From positions 18,842 to 82,841 of the forward strand of contig NW_026116441.1 in assembly GCF_001640805.2 (NCBI RefSeq): 64,000 nt of DNA, read 5' to 3'. Shown one piece after another: positions 40,509 through 52,600 of this stretch. The stretch is from Lates calcarifer (lineage: Eukaryota; Chordata; Actinopteri; Centropomidae). The notes under the pieces are model-generated. The model worked only from the letters and a program-made list of their open reading frames with translations. It was not told the origin of the DNA and did no database searches. The position numbers and the translations under genes were made by a program. How positions within the stretch are numbered: position 1 is the first letter of the stretch; every line of letters begins with the position of its first letter.

Positions 40509-40545
40509 GGCGATGCCATTTGGAGTGGATTTGGACATGTTTGAA
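40509..40545 (+). repeat. Monomer lacking GGTTTTTGGTGAATTC
   Basis: The unit has GGGGCGATGCC, missing TGTCTT, and then GATTTGGACATGTTTGAAAAAG. About 14 bp including the GAATTC site are missing between GGACA and TTTGAAAAAG. Spacing to the next ATGCC is 151 bp. Confidence 0.85.
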
Positions 40546-41374
40546 AAAGTTGACACCACCATTTTTGGTGACTACGACAGGCGGCGGGTCATCGTTTGGA
40601 GTGAAAAAAGGTCAAAATTTCAGGTCCACATTTTTCACCTCAAAGTCACTCAGGGCGTGTCTTATGCCATTTGGAGTGGATTTGGACAGGTTTTTGGTGA
40701 ATTCTTTGAAAAAGTTGACACCACCATTTTTTTGACGACAGGCGGCGGGTCATCGTTTGGAGTGAAAAAAGGTCAAAATTTCAGGTCCACATTTTTCACC
40801 TCAAAGTCACTCAGGGGCGTGTCTTATGCCATTTGGAGTGGATTTGGACAGGTTTTTGGTGAATTCTTTGAAAAAGTTGACACCACCATTTTTGGTGACA
40901 GGCGGCGGGTCATCGTTTGGAGTGAAAAAAGGTCAAAATTTCAGGTCCACATTTTTCACCTCAAAGTCACTCAGGGGCGTGTTTATGCCATTTGGAGTGG
41001 ATTTGGACAGGTTTTTGGTGAATTCTTTGAAAAAGTTGACACCCATTTTGGTGACTACGACAGGCGGCGGGTCATCGTTTGGAGTGAAAAAAGGTCAAAA
41101 TTTCAGGTCCACATTTTTCACCTCAAAGTCACTCAGGGGCGTGTCTTATGCCATTTGGAGTGGATTTGGACAGGTTTTTGGTGAATTCTTTGAAAAAGTT
41201 GACACCACCATTTTTGGTGACTACGACAGGCGGCGGGTCATCGTTTGGAGTGAAAAAAGGTCAAAATTTCAGGTCCACATTTTTCACCTCAAAGTCACTC
41301 AGGGGTGTCTTATGCCATTTGGAGTGGATTTGGACAGGTTTTTGGTGAATTCTTTGAAAAAGTTGACACCACCA

Positions 41375-41530
41375 TTTTGATGTCATCGTTTGGAGTGAAA
41401 AAGGTCAAAATTTCAGGTCCACATTTCACCTCAAAGTCACTCAGGGGCGTGTCTTATGCCATTTGGAGTGGATTTGGACATTTTGTGAATTCTTTGAAAA
41501 AGTTGACACCACCATTTTTGTGGTACAGGG
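41375..41530 (+). repeat. Cluster of four deletions in neighbouring units
   Basis: Within about 155 bp the array shows CATTTTGATGTCATCG (junction and CpG block lost, 41376-41388), CACATTTCACC (T tract shortened to T3, about 41420), GGACATTTTGTGAATTC (AGGT lost, about 41477) and TGTGGTACAGGGCGGG (scrambled junction, about 41519). Ordinary units flank it on the left. The damaged unit at 41.76 kb lies 230 bp to the right. Confidence 0.8.
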
Positions 41531-41763
41531 CGGGTCATCGTTTGGAGTGAAAAAAGGTCAAAATTTCAGGTCCACATTTTTCACCTCAAAGTCACTCAGG
41601 GGCGTGTCTTATGCCATTTGGAGTGGATTTGGACAGGTTTTTGGTGAATTCTTTGAAAAAGTTGACACCACCATTTTTGATGTTGGCGACAGGCGGCGGG
41701 TCATCGTTTGGAGTGAAAAAGGTCAAAATTTCAGGTCCACATTTTTCACCTCAAAGTCACTCA

Positions 41764-41823
41764 GTCTTATGCCATTTGGAGTGGAACAAGCTTCTTCTTT
41801 TTTCACCTCAAAGTCAAGTGTTA
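41764..41823 (+). repeat. Truncated 54-bp unit with about 13 bp of foreign sequence
   Basis: Successive ATGCC anchors are only 54 bp apart (41769 and 41823). After GCCATTTGGAGTGG the sequence runs AACAAGCTTCTTC (41785-41797), which matches no other position of the monomer. It rejoins at TTTTTTCACCTCAAAGTCA and skips to AGTGTTATGCC. It includes an AAGCTT hexamer at 41788-41793 that intact monomers lack. These are the only bases in the window I could not place on the satellite. They may be filler DNA at a repair junction, a degenerate inverted piece of the monomer, or a consensus error. Confidence 0.85.
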
Positions 41824-44800
41824 TGCCATTTGGAGTGGATTTGGACAGGTTTTTGGTGAATTCTTTGAAAAAGTTGACACCACCATTTTGATGTTGGCGA
41901 CAGGCGGCGGGTCATCGTTTGGAGTGAAAAAAGGTCAAAATTTCAGGTCCACATTTTTCACCTCAAAGTCACTCAGGGGCGTGTCTTATGCCATTTGGAG
42001 TGGATTTGGACAGGTTTTTGTGAATTCTTTGAAAAAGTTGACACCACCATTTTTTTGGTGCGACAGGCGGCGGGTCATCGTTTGGAGTGAAAAAAGGTCA
42101 AAATTTCAGGTCCACATTTTTCACCTCAAAGTCACTCAGGGGCGTGTCTTATGCCATTTGGAGTGGATTTGGACAGGTTTTTGGTGAATTCTTTGAAAAA
42201 GTTGACACCACCATTTTTGGTGACTACGACAGGCGGCGGGTCATCGTTTGGAGTGAAAAAGGTCAAAATTTCAGGTCCACATTTTTCACCTCAAAGTCAC
42301 TCAGGGGCGTGTCTTATGCCATTTGGAGTGGATTTGGACAGGTTTTTGTGAATTCTTTGAAAAAGTTGACACCACCATTTTTGATGGGCGACAGGCGGCG
42401 GGTCATCGTTTGGAGTGAAAAAAGGTCAAAATTTCAGGTCCACATTTTTCACCTCAAAGTCACTCAGGGCGTGTCTTATGCCATTTGGAGTGGATTTGGA
42501 CAGGTTTTTGGTGAATTCTTTGAAAAGTTGACACCACCATTTTTTGGTGGCGACAGGCGGCGGGTCATCGTTTGGAGTGAAAAAAGGTCAAAATTTCAGG
42601 TCCACATTTTTCACCTCAAAGTCACTCAGGGGCGTGTCTTATGCCATTTGGAGTGGATTTGGACAGGTTTTTTGGTGAATTCTTTGAAAAAGTTGACACC
42701 ACCATTTTTGATGTTGGCGACAGGCGGCGGGTCATCGTTTGGAGTGAAAAAAGGTCAAAATTTCAGGTCCACATTTTTCACCTCAAAGTCACTCAGGGGC
42801 GTGTCTTATGCCATTTGGAGTGGATTTGGACAGGTTTTTGGTGAATTCTTTGAAAAAGTTGACACCACCATTTTTGGTGACTACGACAGGCGGCGGTCAT
42901 CGTTTGGAGTGAAAAAAGGTCAAAATTTCAGGTCCACATTTTTCACCTCAAAGTCACTCAGGGGCGTGTCTTATGCCATTTGGAGTGGATTTGGACAGGT
43001 TTTTTTGTGAATTCTTTGAAAAAGTTGACACCACCATTTTTTGGTGCGACAGGCGGCGGGTCATCGTTTGGAGTGAAAAAAGGTCAAAATTTCAGGTCCA
43101 CATTTTTCACCTCAAAGTCACTCAGGGGCGTGTCTTATGCCATTTGGAGTGGATTTGGACAGGTTTTTGGTGAATTCTTTGAAAAAGTTGACACCACCAT
43201 TTTGGTGTTACGACAGGCGGCGGGGTCATCGTTTGGAGTGAAAAAAGGTCAAAATTTCAGGTCCACATTTTTCACCTCAAAGTCACTCAGGGGCGTGTCT
43301 TATGCCATTTGGAGTGGATTTGGACAGGTTTTTGGTGAATCTTTGAAAAAGTTGACACCACCATTTTTGGTGACTTTTCATCGTTTGGAGTGAAAAAAGG
43401 TCAAAATTTCAGGTCCACATTTTTCACCTCAAAGTCACTCAGGGGCGTGTCTTATGCCATTTGGAGTGGATTTGGACAGGTTTTTGGTGAATTCTTTGAA
43501 AAAGTTGACACCACCATTTTTGGTGACTACGACAGGCGGCGGTCATCGTTTGGAGTGAAAAAAGGTCAAAATTTCAGGTCCACATTTTTCACCTCAAAGT
43601 CACTCAGGGGCGTGTCTTATGCCATTTGGAGTGGATTTGGACAGGTTTTTGGTGAATTCTTTGAAAAAGTTGACACCACCATTTTTGATGTTGGCGACAG
43701 GCGGCGGGTCATCGTTTGGAGTGAAAAAAGGTCAAAATTTCAGGTCCACATTTTTCACCTCAAAGTCACTCAGGGGCGTGTCTTATGCCATTTGGAGTGG
43801 ATTTGGACAGGTTTTTGGTGAATTCTTTGAAAAAGTTGACACCACCATTTTTGGTGCGACAGGCGGCGGTCATCGTTTGGAGTGAAAAAAGGTCAAAATT
43901 TCAGGTCCACATTTTTCACCTCAAAGTCACTCAGGGGCGTGTCTTATGCCATTTGGAGTGGATTTGGACAGGTTTTTGGTGAATTCTTTGAAAAAGTTGA
44001 CACCACCATTTTTGTGACTCGACAGGCGGCGTCATCGTTTGGAGTGAAAAAAGGTCAAAATTTCAGGTCCACATTTTTCACCTCAAAGTCACTCAGGGGG
44101 TGTTATGCCATTTGGAGTGGATTTGGACAGGTTTTGGTATTCTTTGAAAAAGTTGACACCACATTTTTGGTGACTACGACAGGCGGCGGGTCATCGTTTG
44201 GAGTGAAAAAAGGTCAAAATTTCAGGTCCACATTTTTCACCTCAAAGTCACTCAGGGGCGTGTCTTATGCCATTTGGAGTGGATTTGGACAGGTTTTTGG
44301 TGAATTCTTTGAAAAAGTTGACACCACCATTTTTTTGGTGACTACACGGCGGGGGTCATCGTTTGGAGTGAAAAAAGGTCAAAATTTCAGGTCCACATTT
44401 TTCACCTCAAAGTCACTCAGGGGCGTGTCTTATGCCATTTTGGAGTGGATTTGGACAGGTTTTTGGTGAATTCTTTGAAAAAGTTGACACCACCATTTTT
44501 GATGTTGGCGACAGGCGGCGGGTCATCGTTTGGAGTGAAAAAAGGTCAAAATTTCAGGTCCACATTTTTCACCTCAAAGTCACTCAGGGGCGTGTCTTAT
44601 GCCATTTGGAGTGGATTTGGACAGGTTTTTGGTGAATTCTTTGAAAAGTTGACACCACCATTTTGGTGACTACGACAGGCGGCGGGTCATCGTTTGGAGT
44701 GAAAAAAGGTCAAAATTTCAGGTCCACATTTTTCACCTCAAAGTCACTCAGGGGCGTGTCTTATGCCATTTGGAGTGGATTTGGACAGGTTTTTGGTGAA

Positions 44801-45488
44801 TTCTTTGAAAAAGTTGACACCACCATTTTTGGTGACTACGACAGGCGGCGGGTCATCGTTTGGAGTGAAAAAAGGTCAAAATTTCAGGTCCACATTTTTC
44901 ACCTCAAAGTCACTCAGGGGCGTGTCTTATGCCATTTGGAGTGGATTTGGACAGGTTTTTGGTGAATTCTTTTGAAAAAGTTGACACCACCATTTTTGGT
45001 GACTACGACAGGCGGCGGGTCATCGTTTGGAGTGAAAAAAGGTCAAAATTTCAGGTCCACATTTTTCACCTCAAAGTCACTCAGGGGCGTGTCTTATGCC
45101 ATTTGGAGTGGATTTGGACAGGTTTTTGTGAATTCTTTGAAAAAGTTGACACCACCATTTTTGATGTTGGCGACAGGCGGCGGGTCATCGTTTGGAGTGA
45201 AAAAAGGTCAAAATTTCAGGTCCACATTTTTCACCTCAAAGTCACTCAGGGGCGTGTCTTATGCCATTTGGAGTGGATTTGGACAGGTTTTTGGTGAATT
45301 CTTTGAAAAAGTTGACACCACCATTTTTGGTGCGACAGGCGGCGGTCATCGTTTGGAGTGAAAAAAGGTCAAAATTTCAGGTCCACATTTTTCACCTCAA
45401 AGTCACTCAGGGGCGTGTCTTATGCCATTTGGAGTGGATTTGGACAGGTTTTTGGTGAATCTTTGAAAAAGTTGACACCACCATTTTT

Positions 45489-45506
45489 GGTGACTACGTG
45501 GCGACA
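45489..45506 (+). repeat. Hybrid junction: A followed by B-like tail
   Basis: The junction reads GGTGACTACGTGGCGACAGG. A complete type A junction is followed by TGGCGAC, which resembles the end of type B (TTGGCGAC). It is the reverse arrangement of the hybrid at 25367 and is also longer than either parent. The unit also has GAATCTTTG in place of GAATTCTTTG. Confidence 0.75.
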
Positions 45507-47766
45507 GGCGGCGGGTCATCGTTTGGAGTGAAAAAAGGTCAAAATTTCAGGTCCACATTTTTCACCTCAAAGTCACTCAGGGGCGTGTCTTATGCCATTT
45601 GGAGTGGATTTGGACAGGTTTTTGGTGAATTCTTTGAAAAAGTTGACACCACCATTTTTGGTGACTACGACAGGCGGCGGGTCATCGTTTGGAGTGAAAA
45701 AAGGTCAAAATTTCAGGTCCACATTTTTCACCTCAAAGTCACTCAGGGGCGTGTCTTATGCCATTTGGAGTGGATTTGGACAGGTTTTTGGTGAATTCTT
45801 TGAAAAAGTTGACACCACCATTTTTGGTGTACGACAGGCGGCGGGTCATCGTTTGGAGTGAAAAAAGGTCAAAATTTCAGGTCCACATTTTTCACCTCAA
45901 AGTCACTCAGGGGCGTGTCTTATGCCATTTGGAGTGGATTTGGACAGGTTTTTGGTGAATTCTTTGAAAAAGTTGACACCACCATTTTTGGTGACTACGA
46001 CAGGCGGCGGGTCATCGTTTGGAGTGAAAAAAGGTCAAAATTTCAGGTCCACATTTTTCACCTCAAAGTCACTCAGGGGCGTGTCTTATGCCATTTGGAG
46101 TGGATTTGGACAGGTTTTTGGTGAATTCTTTGAAAAAGTTGACACCACCATTTTTGATGTCGACAGGCGGGGTCATCGTTTGGAGTGAAAAAAGGTCAAA
46201 ATTTCAGGTCCACATTTTTCACCTCAAAGTCACTCAGGGGCGTGTCTTATGCCATTTGGAGTGGATTTGGACAGGTTTTTGGTGAATTCTTTGAAAAAGT
46301 TGACACCACCATTTTTGTGACTACAGGCGGCGGGTCATCGTTTGGAGTGAAAAAAGGTCAAAATTTCAGGTCCACATTTTTCACCTCAAAGTCACTCAGG
46401 GGCGTGTCTTATGCCATTTGGAGTGGATTTGGACAGGTTTTTGGTGAATTCTTTGAAAAAGTTGACACCACCATTTTTGGTGACGACAGGCGGCGGGTCA
46501 TCGTTTGGAGTGAAAAAAGGTCAAAATTTCAGGTCCACATTTTTCACTCAAAGTCACTCAGGGGCGTGTCTTATGCCATTTGGAGTGGATTTGGACAGGT
46601 TTTTGGTGAATTCTTTGAAAAAGTTGACACCACCATTTTTGGTGACTACGACAGGCGGCGGGTCATCGTTTGGAGTGAAAAAAGGTCAAAATTTCAGGTC
46701 CACATTTTTCACCTCAAAGTCACTCAGGGGCGTGTCTTATGCCATTTGGAGTGGATTTGGACAGGTTTTTGGTGAATTCTTTGAAAAAGTTGACACCACC
46801 ATTTTTGCGACAGGCGGCGGGTCATCGTTTGGAGTGAAAAAAGGTCAAAATTCAGGTCCACATTTTTCACCTCAAAGTCACTCAGGGGCGTGTCTTATGC
46901 CATTTGGAGTGGATTTGGACAGGTTTTTGGTGAATTCTTTGAAAAAGTTGACACCACCATTTTTGACGACAGGCGGCGGGTCATCGTTTGGAGTGAAAAA
47001 AGGTCAAAATTTCAGGTCCACATTTTTCACCTCAAAGTCACTCAGGGGCGTGTCTTATGCCATTTGGAGTGGATTTGGACAGGTTTTTGGTGAATTCTTT
47101 GAAAAAGTTGACACCACCATTTTTGTTGGCGACAGGCGGCGGGTCATCGTTTGGAGTGAAAAAAGGTCAAAATTTCAGGTCCACATTTTTCACCTCAAAG
47201 TCACTCAGGGGCGTGTCTTATGCCATTTGGAGTGGATTTGGACAGGTTTTTGGTGAATTCTTTGAAAAAGTTGACACCACCATTTTTGGTGACTACGACA
47301 GGCGGCGGGTCATCGTTTGGAGTGAAAAAAGGTCAAAATTTCAGGTCCACATTTTTCACCTCAAAGTCACTCAGGGGTGTCTTATGCCATTTGGAGTGGA
47401 TTTGGACAGGTTTTTGGTGAATTCTTTGAAAAAGTTGACACCACCATTTTTGGTGTTACGACAGGCGCGGGTCATCGTTTGGAGTGAAAAAAGGTCAAAA
47501 TTTCAGGTCCACATTTTTCACCTCAAAGTCACTCAGGGGCGTGTCTTATGCCATTTGGAGTGGATTTGGACAGGTTTTTGGTGAATTCTTTGAAAAAGTT
47601 GACACCACCATTTTTGGTGACTACGACAGGCGGCGGGTCATCGTTTGGAGTGAAAAAGGTCAAAATTTCAGGTCCACATTTTTCACTCAAAGTCACTCAG
47701 GGGCGTGTCTATGCATTTGGAGTGGATTTGGACAGGTTTTTGGTGAATTCTTTGAAAAAGTTGACA

Positions 47767-47790
47767 CCATTTTTCACCATTTGGAGTGAA
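47767..47790 (+). repeat. Monomer joined across the two TTTGGAGTG copies
   Basis: TTGACACCATTTTTCACCATTTGGAGTGAAAAAGG lies here (given as landmarks: CACCATTTTT, TTCACCATTTGG, GAGTGAAAAAGG). The left flank CCATTTGGAGTG matches the second TTTGGAGTG of the monomer and the right flank GTGAAAAAGG matches the first. The junction and the CpG block between them are lost. This is the structure expected from exchange between the two internal copies of the motif. Confidence 0.7.
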
Positions 47791-49477
47791 AAAGGTCAAA
47801 ATTCAGGTCCACATTTTTCACCTCAAAGTCACTCAGGGGCGTGTCTTATGCCATTTGAGTGGATTTGGACAGGTTTTTGGTGAATTCTTTGAAAAAGTTG
47901 ACACACCATTTTTGAACGACAGGCGGTCATCGTTTGGAGTGAAAAAAGGTCAAAATTTCAGGTCCACATTTTTCACCTCAAAGTCACTCAGGGGCGTGTC
48001 TTATGCCATTTGGAGTGGATTTGGACAGGTTTTTGGTGAATTCTTTGAAAAAGTTGACACCACCATTTTTGGTGACTACGACAGGCGGCGGTCATCGTTT
48101 GGAGTGAAAAAAGGTCAAAATTTCAGGTCCACATTTTTCACCTCAAAGTCACTCAGGGGCGTGTCTTATGCCATTTGGAGTGGATTTGGACAGGTTTTTG
48201 GTGAATTCTTTGAAAAAGTTGACACCACCATTTTTGGTGACTACGACAGGCGGGTCATCGTTTGGAGTGAAAAAAGGTCAAAATTTCAGGTCCACATTTT
48301 TCACCTCAAAGTCACTCAGGGGCGTGTCTTATGCCATTTGGAGTGGATTTGGACAGGTTTTTTGGTGAATTCTTTGAAAAAGTTGACACCACCATTTTTG
48401 ATGTTACGACAGGCGGCGGTCATCGTTTGGAGTGAAAAAAGGTCAAAATTTCAGGTCCACATTTTTCACCTCAAAGTCACTCAGGGGCGTGTCTTATGCC
48501 ATTTGGAGTGGATTTGGACAGGTTTTTGGTGAATTCTTTGAAAAAGTTGACACCACCATTTTTGTTGGCGACAGGCGGCGGTCATCGTTTGGAGTGAAAA
48601 AAGGTCAAAATTTCAGGTCCACATTTTTCACAAAGTCACTCAGGGGCGTGTCTTATGCCATTTGGAGTGGATTTGGACAGGTTTTTGGTGAATTCTTTGA
48701 AAAAGTTGACACCACCATTTTTGATGTTGGCGACAGGCGGCGGGTCATCGTTTGGAGTGAAAAAAGGTCAAAATTTCAGGTCCACATTTTTCACCTCAAA
48801 GTCACTCAGGGGCGTGTCTTATGCCATTTGGAGTGGATTTGGACAGGTTTTTGGTGAATTCTTTGAAAAAGTTGACACCACATTTTTGGTGACTACGACA
48901 GGCGGCGGGTCATCGTTTGGAGTGAAAAAAGGTCAAAATTTCAGGTCCACATTTTTCACCTCAAAGTCACTCAGGGGCGTGTCTTATGCCATTTGGAGTG
49001 GATTTGGACAGGTTTTTGGTGAATTCTTTGAAAAAGTTGACACCACCATTTTTGGTGACTACGACAGGCGGCGGGTCATCGTTTGGAGTGAAAAAAGGTC
49101 AAATTTCAGGTCCACATTTTTCACCTCAAAGTCACTCAGGGGCGTGTCTTATGCCATTTGGAGTGGATTTGGACAGGTTTTTGGTGAATTCTTTGAAAAA
49201 GTTGACACCACCATTTTTGGTGACTACGACAGGCGCGGGTCATCGTTTGGAGTGAAAAAAGGTCAAAATTTCAGGTCCACATTTTTCACCTCAAAGTCAC
49301 TCAGGGGCGTGTCTTATGCCATTTGGAGTGGATTTGGACAGGTTTTTGGTGAATTCTTTGAAAAAGTTGACACCACCATTTTTGGTGACGACAGGCGGGC
49401 GGTCATCGTTTGGAGTGAAAAAAGGTCAAAATTTCAGGTCCACATTTTTCACCTCAAAGTCACTCAGGGCGTGTCTT

Positions 49478-49668
49478 ATGCCATTTGCAGGTTTTTGGTG
49501 AAAGTTTTTTTGGTGGTCATCGTTTGGAGTGAAAAAGGTCAAAATTTCAGGTCCACATTTTTCACCTCAAAGTCACTTGTCTTATGCCATTTGGAGTGGA
49601 TTTGGACAGGTTTTTGGTGAATTCTTTGAAAAAGTTGACACCACATTTTTGGTTGGGACAGGGGCGGG
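49478..49668 (+). repeat. Short 106-bp unit and adjoining damage
   Basis: ATGCC anchors are 106 bp apart (49478 to 49584). The unit reads CCATTTGCAGGTTTTTGGTG and then AAAGTTTTTTTGGTGGTCATCG. It has lost GAGTGGATTTGGA, the GAATTC site, the GTTGACACC segment and the junction. The next boundary reads AGTCACTTGTCTTATGCC, without CAGGGGCG, and the following junction is scrambled as GGTTGGGACAGGGGCGGG. Confidence 0.85.
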
Positions 49669-52600
49669 TCATCGTTTGGAGTGAAAAAAGGTCAAAATTT
49701 CAGGTCCACATTTTTCACCTCAAAGTCACTCAGGGGCGTGTCTTATGCCATTTGGAGTGGATTTGGACAGGTTTTTGGTGAATTCTTTGAAAAAGTTGAC
49801 ACCACCATTTTTGATGTTGGCGACAGGCGGCGGGTCATCGTTTGGAGTGAAAAAAGGTCAAAATTTCAGGTCCACATTTTTCACCTCAAAGTCACTCAGG
49901 GGCGTGTCTTATGCCATTTGGGAGTGGATTTGGACAGGTTTTTGGTGAATTCTTTGAAAAAGTTGACACCACCATTTTTGGTGACGACACAGGCGGCGGT
50001 CATCGTTTGGAGTGAAAAAAGGTCAAAATTTCAGGTCCACATTTTTCACCTCAAAGTCACTCAGGGGCGTGTCTTATGCCATTTGGAGTGGATTTGGACA
50101 GGTTTTTGGTGAATTCTTTGAAAAAGTTGACACCACCATTTTTGGTGACTACGACAGGCGGCGGGTCATCGTTTGGAGTGAAAAAAGGTCAAAATTTCAG
50201 GTCCACATTTTTCACCTCAAAGTCACTCAGGGGCGTGTCTTATGCCATTTGGAGTGGATTTGGACAGGTTTTTGGTGAATTCTTTGAAAAAGTTGACACC
50301 ACCATTTTTGGTGTACGACAGGCGGCGGGTCATCGTTTGGAGTGAAAAAAGGTCAAAATTTTCAGGTCCACATTTTTCACCTCAAAGTCACTCAGGGGCG
50401 TGTCTTATGCCATTTGGAGTGGATTTGGACAGGTTTTTGGTGAATTCTTTGAAAAAGTTGACACCACCATTTTTGGTGACTACGACAGGCGGCGGGTCAT
50501 CGTTTGGAGTGAAAAAAGGTCAAAATTTCAGGTCCACATTTTTCACCTCAAAGTCACTCAGGGGCGTGTCTTATGCCATTTGGAGTGGATTTGGACAGGT
50601 TTTTGGTGAATTCTTTGAAAAAGTTGACACCACCATTTTTGATGTTGGCGACAGGCGGCGGGTCATCGTTTGGAGTGAAAAAGGTCAAAATTTCAGGTCC
50701 ACATTTTTTCAAAGTCACTCAGGGGTGTCTTATGCCATTTGGAGTGGATTTGGACAGGTTTTTGGTGAATTCTTTGAAAAAGTTGACACCACCATTTTTG
50801 GTGACTACGACAGGCGGGTCATCGTTTGGAGTGAAAAAAGGTCAAAATTTCAGGTCCACATTTTTCACCTCAAAGTCACTCAGGGGCGTGTCTTATGCCA
50901 TTTGGAGTGGATTTGGACAGGTTTTTGGTGAATTCTTTGAAAAAGTTGACACCACCATTTTTGGTACAGGCGGCGGTCATCGTTTGGAGTGAAAAAGGTC
51001 AAAATTTCAGGTCCACATTTTTCACCTCAAAGTCACTCAGGGGCATGTCTTATGCCATTTGGAGTGGATTTGGACAGGTTTTTGGTGAATTCTTTGAAAA
51101 AGTTGACACCACCATTTTTGACGACAGGCGGCGGGTCATCGTTTGGAGTGAAAAAAGGTCAAAATTTCAGGTCCACATTTTTCACCTCAAAGTCACTCAG
51201 GGGCGTGTCTTATGCCATTTGGAGTGGATTTGGACAGGTTTTTGGTGAATTCTTTGAAAAAGTTGACACCACCATTTTTGATGTTGGCGACAGGCGGCGG
51301 GTCATCGTTTGGAGTGAAAAAAGGTCAAAATTTCAGGTCCACATTTTCACCTCAAAGTCACTCAGGGGCGTGTCTTATGCCATTTGGAGTGGATTTGGAC
51401 AGGTTTTTGGTGAATTTTTGAAAAAGTTGACACCACCATTTTTGACGACAGGCGGCGGTCATCGTTTGAGTGAAAAAAGGTCAAAATTTCAGGTCCACAT
51501 TTTTCACCTCAAAGTCACTCAGGGCGTGTCTTATGCCATTTGGAGTGGATTTGGACAGGTTTTTGGTGAATTCTTTGAAAAAGTTGACACCACCATTTTG
51601 GTGACGACAGGCGGCGGGTCATCGTTTGGAGTGAAAAAAGGTCAAAATTTCAGGTCCACATTTTTCACCTCAAAGTCACTCAGGGGCGTGTCTTATGCCA
51701 TTTGGAGTGGATTTGGACAGGTTTTTGGTGAATTCTTGAAAAAGTTGACACCACCATTTTTTGGTGACTACGACAGGCGGCGGGTCATCGTTTGGAGTGA
51801 AAAAAGGTCAAAATTTCAGGTCCACATTTTTCACCTCAAAGTCACTCAGGGGCGTGTCTTATGCCATTTGGAGTGGATTTGGACAGGTTTTTGGTGAATT
51901 CTTTGAAAAAGTTGACACCACCATTTTTGGTGACTACGACAGGCGGCGGGTCATCGTTTGGAGTGAAAAAAGGTCAAAATTTCAGGTCCACATTTTTCAC
52001 CTCAAAGTCACTCAGGGGTGTCTTATGCCATTTGGAGTGGATTTGGACAGGTTTTTGGTGAATTCTTTGAAAAGTTGACACCACCATTTTTGGTGACTAC
52101 GACAGGCGGCGGGTCATCGTTTGGAGTGAAAAAAGGTCAAAATTTCAGGTCCACATTTTTCACCTCAAAGTCACTCAGGGGCGTGTCTTATGCCATTTGG
52201 AGTGGATTTGGACAGGTTTTTGGTGAATTCTTTTGAAAAAGTTGACACCACCATTTTTGATGTTGGCGACAGGCGGCGGGTCATCGTTTGGAGTGAAAAA
52301 AGGTCAAAATTTCAGGTCCACATTTTTCACCTCAAAGTCACTCAGGGGCGTGTCTTATGCCATTTGGAGTGGATTTGGACAGGTTTTTGGTGAATTCTTT
52401 GAAAAAGTTGACACCACCATTTTTGATGTTGCGACAGGCGGCGGGTCATCGTTTGGAGTGAAAAAAGGTCAAAATTTCAGGTCCACATTTTTTCACCTCA
52501 AAGTCACTCAGGGGCGTGTCTTATGCCATTTGGAGTGGATTTGGACAGGTTTTTGGTGAATTCTTTGAAAAAGTTGACACCACCATTTTTGGTGACTACG

